A stretch of DNA of 64,000 nucleotides from UBA4742 sp963734965 (GTDB taxonomy: Bacteria > Actinomycetota > Acidimicrobiia > Acidimicrobiales > Acidimicrobilacustridaceae). Below are positions 58,274 through 64,000 of the stretch, one piece after another. The notes under the pieces were generated by a model, which worked only from the letters and a program-made list of their open reading frames with translations, ran no database searches and was not told the DNA's origin. Made by a program: the position numbers and the translations under genes. The stretch is taken from assembly GCA_963734965.1 (NCBI GenBank), contig CAVTJK010000003.1, positions 806,001 through 870,000 on the forward strand, given 5' to 3'. Every line of letters starts with the position of its first letter. Position 1 is the stretch's first letter.

Positions 58274-59713
58274 GTGGAGCGATTGTTCTCGTCGAGTGGC
58301 GGGGTCGGGATCTGGGGCCATCTGGTCAAGCCCCGTAGCGCCCCGGGCACGTGGACGCCCGGACTGGTGATCGGGCACGGGTTCCCGAACGGCCGCGGAG
58401 GCGGCCGGCTCTCGGCCAAGTCGTTCCCCGAGCTGGCCGACCGCATCGCCACCGAGCTCGGGTGGACCGTGCTGGTGGTGTGCTTCCGCGGCTGTGGCGA
58501 TTCCGAAGGCGACTTCTCGATGGCGGGGTGGCTCGACGACCTCGGCGCGGCGAGCGACTACCTCCACGAGGTCGACGACGTCGGCGGTGTGTGGATGGCG
58601 GGGTTCGGGACGGGCGGGGCGCTCACGGTGTGCGCGGCGGCCACCGATCCACGGGTGCGCGGCGTCGCGGCCATGGGTGCGCCGGCCGACTTCGACGACT
58701 GGGCCAGCCACCCTCGGCGGCTCCTGCTGCATGCCCGCGAGGTGGGGATCATCTCCTCGCCGTCGTTCCCCGCGGCGTTCGACACCTGGTCGCGCGAGCT
58801 CCGCGAGATACGCGCCGTGGCCGCCGCGCCATTGGTCCATCCCCGCCCGTTGCTCGTGCTCCACGGCTCCGATGACGAGTCGGTGCCGGTCTTCGACGGT
58901 CGGGTGCTGGCCGACGCCCACGGATCGGCCGACCTGAGGATCATCGAAGGGGCCAGCCACCAGCTCCGCCACGATCCCCGCGCCATCGCCATCCTGCTCG
59001 GATGGCTCGACCGGCAACGCAACCGGTACACGGGCCGGGGTCGGTTCGTCCGTCGCATGATGCGGGGCGACCTCGACGCCAAGGCCAAGCGGGTGCGGGC
59101 CATCGTCGAGGACTACGCGGCCAGCCACCCCGAGGTCGTGTTCGTCCAGATCGGATCGAACGACGGCGAGACGAGGGATCCCTTGGCCGACTACATCGAT
59201 CGCCACGACGGCTGGTCAGGCGTGTTCGTGGAGCCCATCCCCGGCCCGTACTCGAAGGTGGCGTCGAAGCGGAGCGATCGGGACCGCTTCCGGGTCGTCC
59301 AGGCCGCCATCACCGATCGGGACGGCACCGTCGAGATGACGACAGTCGATCCCGAGGGCGAGGGTCCCTACGTGCCCGATCGCCTCAGCAGCCTCAACGA
59401 TTCGGTCATCATGAACCACGCGGCCAAGGTGCCGCACCTGGTCGACCGTCTGCAGCGCGTCTCGGTCCCGGCCATGACGTTCGAGACCTTGACCGACGGG
59501 ATGACGAAGATCGACCTCATCCTCATCGACACCGAGGGCCACGACGCCGTCGTGCTCGACCAGATCGATTTCGACCGGTGGCAGCCGGAACTGGTCATGT
59601 ACGAGCACAAGCATCTGGCCAAGGAAGATCAGCGGCGCTGCCGCCAGCGGCTGCAGAAGGCCGGCTATGTCACCACGTCGAGCGGCGACGACACCGTCGC
59701 CGTCAGGCGGTGA
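58274..59713 (+). CDS. Alpha/beta hydrolase-like domain fused to FkbM methyltransferase
   Basis: 479 residues from GTG 58274. Residues 1-250 are an alpha/beta hydrolase: LVIGHGFPNGRGG, CFRGCGDSEGDF, GVWMAGFGTGGALTVCAA, VLHGSDDESVPVFD with Asp, EGASHQLRHDP with His. The nucleophile position reads GFGTGG, so Ser is replaced by Gly. Residues 270-479 are an FkbM-type SAM methyltransferase: FVQIGSNDGETRDPLADYI, GVFVEPIPGPYSKV, VVQAAITDRDGTVEM, KIDLILIDTEGHDAVVLDQI, LVMYEHKHL. I know the two domains only as separate proteins. Confidence 0.82.
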   Translation: MERLFSSSGGVGIWGHLVKPRSAPGTWTPGLVIGHGFPNGRGGGRLSAKSFPELADRIATELGWTVLVVCFRGCGDSEGDFSMAGWLDDLGAASDYLHEVDDVGGVWMAGFGTGGALTVCAAATDPRVRGVAAMGAPADFDDWASHPRRLLLHAREVGIISSPSFPAAFDTWSRELREIRAVAAAPLVHPRPLLVLHGSDDESVPVFDGRVLADAHGSADLRIIEGASHQLRHDPRAIAILLGWLDRQRNRYTGRGRFVRRMMRGDLDAKAKRVRAIVEDYAASHPEVVFVQIGSNDGETRDPLADYIDRHDGWSGVFVEPIPGPYSKVASKRSDRDRFRVVQAAITDRDGTVEMTTVDPEGEGPYVPDRLSSLNDSVIMNHAAKVPHLVDRLQRVSVPAMTFETLTDGMTKIDLILIDTEGHDAVVLDQIDFDRWQPELVMYEHKHLAKEDQRRCRQRLQKAGYVTTSSGDDTVAVRR

Positions 59714-59739
59714 CGGCGACCCGGTCCTGATCCGACGGC

Positions 59740-60321
59740 CTAGTCGGCCTTGCCCTGACCCTTGGCCTTCTTGGCCTTCTTGAACTCGCGCACCTTGGCC
59801 AGCGACTCGGGCGAGTCGACGTCGGCCACCGATCGTGGGGTGGCGTCCGAGAACGGGGCGGCGGCCGCTTCCCACCCGGCCGGCCGCTGGCCCAGTCGCT
59901 TGGCCAGGATGGCCATGAAGATCTTGGCCTTCTCGTCGCCGTAGCCGGGCAGGGCCCGCAGGCGCCGGTAGAGCTCGTCGCCGGTGGGGACGTCGCGCCA
60001 CACGGCACCGGCGTCGCCGTCGTAGTCGTCGACGAGGGCCACGCACAGGTCATGGGTCCGGCGAGCCATGACCGCCGGGTAGCGGTGCAGGGCCGGCTTG
60101 GCCACGAACACGGCGACGACGTCGTCGGGTTCCATGGCGGCGATGGCGGTGGCGTCGAGCCGGCCGCCGAGGCGGTCCTTGAGCGTGGCCGGACCCTTGA
60201 AGGCCCACTCCATCGGTACCTGCTGGTCGAGCAGCATGCCGATGAGCAGCGCCAGCGGATCGTTCATCAACAGCGCGTCGGCCTCGGGGTCGCCGGTGAT
60301 GGGCATGGTTGCGGTCGCCAT
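59740..60321 (-). CDS. HhH-GPD-type base-excision-repair-like protein
   Basis: 193 residues from ATG 60321 (ATG 60306 also possible). PLALLIGMLLDQQVPMEWAF is the start of the HhH-GPD fold and LRALPGYGDEKAKIFMAILA the helix-hairpin-helix; the catalytic Asp and the Fe-S Cys of MutY/EndoIII are absent. The C-terminus is Lys-rich (KKAKKAKGQGKAD), which may aid DNA binding. Glycosylase activity is uncertain. Confidence 0.75.
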   Translation of the reverse strand: MATATMPITGDPEADALLMNDPLALLIGMLLDQQVPMEWAFKGPATLKDRLGGRLDATAIAAMEPDDVVAVFVAKPALHRYPAVMARRTHDLCVALVDDYDGDAGAVWRDVPTGDELYRRLRALPGYGDEKAKIFMAILAKRLGQRPAGWEAAAAPFSDATPRSVADVDSPESLAKVREFKKAKKAKGQGKAD

Positions 60322-60346
60322 GGCCGCTCAGCCTACCGGGACGCCC

Positions 60347-63052
60347 TCAGCGCGTGCGGGGGTCGGCGGTGTCGGGGTCGACGTCGTGGCGCTTGATGGC
60401 CTCGGCCACCGTCGACGCCTCGACCTGGCCGATCTCGGCCAGGGCGGCCAGGGCGGCGATCTCGACGTGGGCGGCGTCGGTCTCGAAGAAGCGGCGCAGC
60501 GCCTCTCGCGTGTCGGATCGCCCGAACCCGTCGGTGCCGAGCGGCACGAACTGGCGACCGGCCGGGACGAAGCGGGCGATCTGGTCGGGTACGGCCTTCA
60601 TGAAGTCGGTGACGGCGATGATCGGGCCGGTGCTGGCGGCGAGCAGGCGGGTGACCGGCGCCGTCTCCGGCTCGTCGTAGGGGTGGAGGCGGTTGTGGCG
60701 CTCGATCGTCAGGGCGTCCTCGCGGAGGCGCTTGTACGACGTGGCCGACCACAGCTCGGCGCCGATGCCCAGCGCGCCGAGTGCGGTCTGGGCGGCCCGG
60801 GCCGCACCCTGCGCCGACCCCGAGAACACGATGGTCACCGCCGGTTCGAGCCCGTCGGGCGACCCGGCCCAGCGGTAGACGCCGTCGAGGATGTCCTCGT
60901 CGGTGACGCCGTCGGGGCGGGCCGGCATCGGGTAGTTCTCGTTGTAGAGGGTGAGGTAGTAGAAGACCGATTCGTCGTCGCCGTACATCCGCTTGATGCC
61001 GGCCCGGACGATGGCCGCCATCTCGTAGGCGAAGGCGGGGTCATAGGCCTGACACGTCGGCGACGTCGACGCCAATACGAGGCTGTGGCCGTCCTGGTGC
61101 TGGAGTCCCTCGCCGAGCAGCGTGGTGCGCCCGGCGGTCGCCCCGACGAGGAAGCCCTTGGCCTGGGCGTCGGCGGCGGCCCAGATCAGGTCGCCGACGC
61201 GCTGGAACCCGAACATCGAGTAGAAGACGAAGAAGGGGACCATCGGCACGCCGCGGTGGGCGTAGGAGGTGCCGGCGGCGGTGAAGCTGGCCATCGAGCC
61301 GGCTTCGGTGATGCCCTCCTCGAGGAGCTGGCCGTCCTGGCTCTCGGTGTAGGAGAGCAGCAGCTCGGCGTCGACCGACTCGTAGCGCTGGCCGTGGGCG
61401 GCGTAGATGCCGAACTCGCGGAACAGCGCGTCCATCCCGAACGTGCGGGCCTCGTCAGGGATGATCGGCACGATCCGTGGTCCGAAGCCCTCGGCGCGCG
61501 CCAGGTTGCGCAGCAGTCGGGTGAACGCCATCGTCGTCGACACCGACTGCTGGCCCGATCCGGCCGCGAACTCGGTGAACGGGGCGTCGGGCGGGAGGGC
61601 GAGCGGTCGGCGCACGGCGGTCGAGCGCAACGGCAGCGAGCCGTCGAGGGCGTTGCGCCGCTCGATCAGGTAGCGGTACTCGGCCGAGTCCTCAGGCGGC
61701 CGGTAGTAGGGCGGGTCGTCGCCGCTCATGGCGGCGTCGCTGATCACGTCGTCGAGGTGGAGGCGGATGCGCAAGGTCTCGAGCTGGGCCTTGGTCATCT
61801 TCTTGATCTGGTGCGTCGCGTTGCGCGCCTCGACGTCGGTGCCCAGGGTCCAGCCCTTGATCGTCTTGGCCAGGATCACGGTCGGCGCGCCCACCTGCTC
61901 GGTCGCCGCCTTGTACGCCGCGTAGATCTTCTCGTAGTCGTGACCGCCCCGGGGGAGGAGCCGCAACTCGTCGTCGGTCATGGTCTCGGCCAGGGCGCGC
62001 AGGCGTGGATCGGGTCCGAAGAAGTGCTCGCGGATGTAGGACCCGGACTCGACGGCGTAGCGCTGGAACTCGCCGTCGACGGTCGTGTTCATCTTGTGCA
62101 GCAGCACACCGTCGACGTCGCGGGCCAGCAGCTGGTCCCACCCCGAACCCCAGATCACCTTGATCACGTTCCATCCCGCGCCGCGGAAGATGGCTTCGAG
62201 CTCCTGGATGATCTTGCCGTTGCCCCGGACGGGCCCGTCGAGGCGCTGGAGGTTGCAGTTGACGACCCAGGTCAGGTTGTCGAGTCGCTCGCGAGCGGCG
62301 AGCGAGATCGATCCGAGCGTCTCGGGCTCGTCGGTCTCGCCGTCGCCGAGGAAGCACCACACCCTGGTGCCCGACGTGTCGTCGAGGCGCCGGTTGTGCA
62401 GGTACCGGTTGAAGCGGGCGTGGTAGATCGAGTTGATCGGCCCGAGCCCCATCGACACCGTCGGGTACTCCCAGAAGTCGGGCATCAACCAGGGGTGGGG
62501 ATAGCTCGACAGCCCCTCGACGCCGCTCGGGGACAGCTCGCGGCGGAACAGGTCGAGGCGGTCTTCGTCGAACCGGCGCTCGATGAACGCCCTGGCGTAC
62601 ATGCCGGGCGCGGCGTGGCCCTGGAAGTACACGGCGTCGCCGGGCTGGCCGTCGCGCTTGCCGCGGAAGAAGTGGTTGAACCCGACCTCGTAGAGGGCGG
62701 CCGACGAGGCGAACGTCGACAGGTGGCCGCCGATCCCGTCGGCGTGGTGGTTGGCGTTGACCACCATGACCGCCGCGTTCCAGCGGATGTAGGCGCGCAG
62801 GCGGCGTTCGAGGTCGACGTCGCCGGGGAACCAGGCCTGCTCGTTGCTCGGGATGGTGTTGATGTAGGGCGTCGACACCTCGGCCGGCGTCCCGACCTGG
62901 CGCTCGCGGGCCCGCTCGGTGAGCTTGGACATGAGGAAGCGGGCGCGGGTACCGCCCTTGGCGTCGATCACCGCGTCGAGCGAGTCGACCCACTCGGCGG
63001 TCTCGTCGGGATCGGTGTCAGGCAGCTGATGGGCGTACCCGTCGATGGTCAC
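60347..63052 (-). CDS. aceE: Pyruvate dehydrogenase E1 component, homodimeric type
   Basis: 901-residue E1p, which decarboxylates pyruvate and passes the acetyl group to the E2 lipoyl domain. GTG 63052 gives MTIDGYAHQLPDTDPDETAE. Blocks: TPYINTIPSNEQAWFPGD, NANHHADGIGGHLSTFASSA, the thiamine-diphosphate motif with FLGDGETDEPETLGSISLAA and NCNLQRLDGPVRGNGKI, YESVDAELLLSYTESQDGQL, and AGTSYAHRGVPMVPFFVFYS. Length equals that of mycobacterial and enterobacterial AceE. E2 and E3 genes are not in the window. Confidence 0.95.
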   Translation of the reverse strand: MTIDGYAHQLPDTDPDETAEWVDSLDAVIDAKGGTRARFLMSKLTERARERQVGTPAEVSTPYINTIPSNEQAWFPGDVDLERRLRAYIRWNAAVMVVNANHHADGIGGHLSTFASSAALYEVGFNHFFRGKRDGQPGDAVYFQGHAAPGMYARAFIERRFDEDRLDLFRRELSPSGVEGLSSYPHPWLMPDFWEYPTVSMGLGPINSIYHARFNRYLHNRRLDDTSGTRVWCFLGDGETDEPETLGSISLAARERLDNLTWVVNCNLQRLDGPVRGNGKIIQELEAIFRGAGWNVIKVIWGSGWDQLLARDVDGVLLHKMNTTVDGEFQRYAVESGSYIREHFFGPDPRLRALAETMTDDELRLLPRGGHDYEKIYAAYKAATEQVGAPTVILAKTIKGWTLGTDVEARNATHQIKKMTKAQLETLRIRLHLDDVISDAAMSGDDPPYYRPPEDSAEYRYLIERRNALDGSLPLRSTAVRRPLALPPDAPFTEFAAGSGQQSVSTTMAFTRLLRNLARAEGFGPRIVPIIPDEARTFGMDALFREFGIYAAHGQRYESVDAELLLSYTESQDGQLLEEGITEAGSMASFTAAGTSYAHRGVPMVPFFVFYSMFGFQRVGDLIWAAADAQAKGFLVGATAGRTTLLGEGLQHQDGHSLVLASTSPTCQAYDPAFAYEMAAIVRAGIKRMYGDDESVFYYLTLYNENYPMPARPDGVTDEDILDGVYRWAGSPDGLEPAVTIVFSGSAQGAARAAQTALGALGIGAELWSATSYKRLREDALTIERHNRLHPYDEPETAPVTRLLAASTGPIIAVTDFMKAVPDQIARFVPAGRQFVPLGTDGFGRSDTREALRRFFETDAAHVEIAALAALAEIGQVEASTVAEAIKRHDVDPDTADPRTR

Positions 63053-63103
63053 CGGGCCATGATGCCGGATCCCGTCGGGTTACCGGCGGGTAGCTTCGTG
63101 GGC

Positions 63104-64000
63104 GTGACGACCATCGCCTACACCGACGGGGCCTGCAGCGGGAATCCGGGCCCCGGCGGCTGGGCGTGGGCGGTGACCGACGACGGTCCCTTCGCCAGCG
63201 GCTTCGCGCCCCAGACGACGAACCAGCGCATGGAGATCAGCGCCGCCTACGAGGCCACCAAGGCGATCGATGGTCGGCTCGAGATCGTCAGCGACTCGAC
63301 CTATGTCGTGAACTGCTTCCGCGACCGGTGGTGGGAGGGCTGGCTGAAACGGGGTTGGCTCAACTCGCAGCGCAAGCCGGTCGCCAACCGCGATCTCTGG
63401 GAGCCGTTCATCGAGCTGGTGCAGTCGCGGGGCGAGATCACCTTCCGTTGGGTCAAGGGCCATGCCGGCGACCCCATGAACGATCTGGTCGATCGGCTGG
63501 CCGTCGAGGCCGCGGTCAACCAGCACGGCCGCACCGGCATCGGCGTCCCCGACGATCTCGGTCCCGCCGACACCATCCGCGGGGCGGCGACAGCGCCCGA
63601 GCCCGGCATCGACGGCCACGCGGTCGCCGTGTTCGGGCACCGCCCGACCGAGCTCGGCGGCTATGACGACAACCCGACGGCGACGGCCGTGCGCGCCCGG
63701 CTGTCCGCCATCCTCGAGGCCAAGGCCCAGATCGAGGCCGAGCTGGTGGTGGTCAGCGGCCTGCGACTGGGAGCCGAGACGTTGGGCGCCGAGGCGGCGC
63801 TGGCCGTCGGCCTGCCGTTGGCGGTGGTGTTGCCCTACCCCGATCCGCAGTCGGTGTGGCCCGATGTCAGCCAGGTCCACTTCCGGGATCTGCTCGGTCG
63901 CGCCGAGCAGGTCGTGCAACTGCAGAAGAAGGTGCCCGAGTCCAAGCAGCAGGCCGGGGCGGCGCTGGCCCGGCGCGACGCCTGGATCGCTCGCCACGCC
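63104..64000 (+). CDS. RNase HI fused to a SLOG/YpsA-like domain, C-terminus outside window
   Basis: Open to the right edge (299 codons seen) from GTG 63104; GTG 63098 is also in frame. Residues 1-145 are RNase HI with the four acidic residues: YTDGACSGNPGPGGW (Asp), QRMEISAAYEA (Glu), IVSDSTYVVNCF (Asp), GDPMNDLVDRLAVEAA (Asp). After a linker, from about 165 on, comes AVFGHRPTELGGYDD, VVVSGLRLGAETLGAEAALA and LPLAVVLPYPDPQSVWP, the Rossmann-like SLOG domain of the YpsA/DUF1273 type that binds nucleotide-like ligands. The RNase part should cut RNA in RNA-DNA hybrids. Confidence 0.85.
   Translation, partial: MTTIAYTDGACSGNPGPGGWAWAVTDDGPFASGFAPQTTNQRMEISAAYEATKAIDGRLEIVSDSTYVVNCFRDRWWEGWLKRGWLNSQRKPVANRDLWEPFIELVQSRGEITFRWVKGHAGDPMNDLVDRLAVEAAVNQHGRTGIGVPDDLGPADTIRGAATAPEPGIDGHAVAVFGHRPTELGGYDDNPTATAVRARLSAILEAKAQIEAELVVVSGLRLGAETLGAEAALAVGLPLAVVLPYPDPQSVWPDVSQVHFRDLLGRAEQVVQLQKKVPESKQQAGAALARRDAWIARHA

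Overview
The window reads as chromosomal DNA of a high-GC actinobacterium. The gene set points to the class Acidimicrobiia, but this is an inference from gene content and not a phylogenetic result. The markers are a CarD transcription factor, several F420/LLM-type flavoproteins, an SCO6745-family protein, a DUF222/HNH protein, homodimeric AceE, a SUF rather than ISC Fe-S system, and a probable methylsuccinyl-CoA dehydrogenase. No rRNA, tRNA, CRISPR array, integrase, transposase or phage gene was recognised.

Layout. 1-6.6 kb: a secreted S53-type protease cut by the left edge, a DapB-like reductase, then a sugar ABC importer operon (lipoprotein, ATPase, permease) ending in a stand-alone cyclic-nucleotide-binding domain. 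6.6-16.7 kb: DUF4230, DUF2277, SCO6745, an LLM oxidoreductase, CarD, an acyl-CoA synthetase, an ABC-F ATPase, a PHB-depolymerase-like lipoprotein, and a leftward ApbE/ferric-reductase set. 16.8-24.6 kb: fumarase, a thioredoxin-like protein, a DUF2269-like membrane protein, an IF-2B-like protein, a PPOX protein, dienelactone hydrolase, a DUF885 protein, probable Mcd and a small zinc protein. 24.6-31 kb: a membrane GGDEF/EAL protein, a 1.4-kb foreign-looking insertion flanked by a 104-bp duplication, MaoC, MutY and an alpha/beta hydrolase. 31-41.4 kb: MBL hydrolase, flavin reductase, gamma-carbonic-anhydrase-like protein, DUF2752, LLM, a heterodimeric ABC exporter and a five-PAS GGDEF/EAL protein.

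41.5-54.2 kb is a dispersed SUF locus: sufB and a Cys4 protein; a leftward DUF2142 gene; sufD, Rieske protein and sufC in a tightly overlapping run followed by four other genes; then leftward sufC2-sufS-sufU and a rightward Rrf2 regulator. The three SUF promoters share a CTA-N6-TAG palindrome, which suggests one regulon. The remainder holds an MBL hydrolase, an acyl-CoA dehydrogenase, an HNH protein, a small-RNA-like element with a very strong ribosome binding site and an intrinsic terminator, an alpha/beta hydrolase-FkbM fusion, an HhH-GPD protein, AceE, and an RNase HI-SLOG fusion cut by the right edge.

Two cautions. Several patches (about 2.4-6.4, 16.9-20.6, 29.9, 32.3-33.0, 35.6-37.8 and 39.1-39.7 kb) carry many single-base frameshifts, nearly all explicable as +1 insertions, in genes whose protein sequence is otherwise conserved. 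These look like insertion-type sequence errors rather than decay, so those genes are given as one span each. A small dispersed intergenic repeat family sits at three convergent gene junctions.
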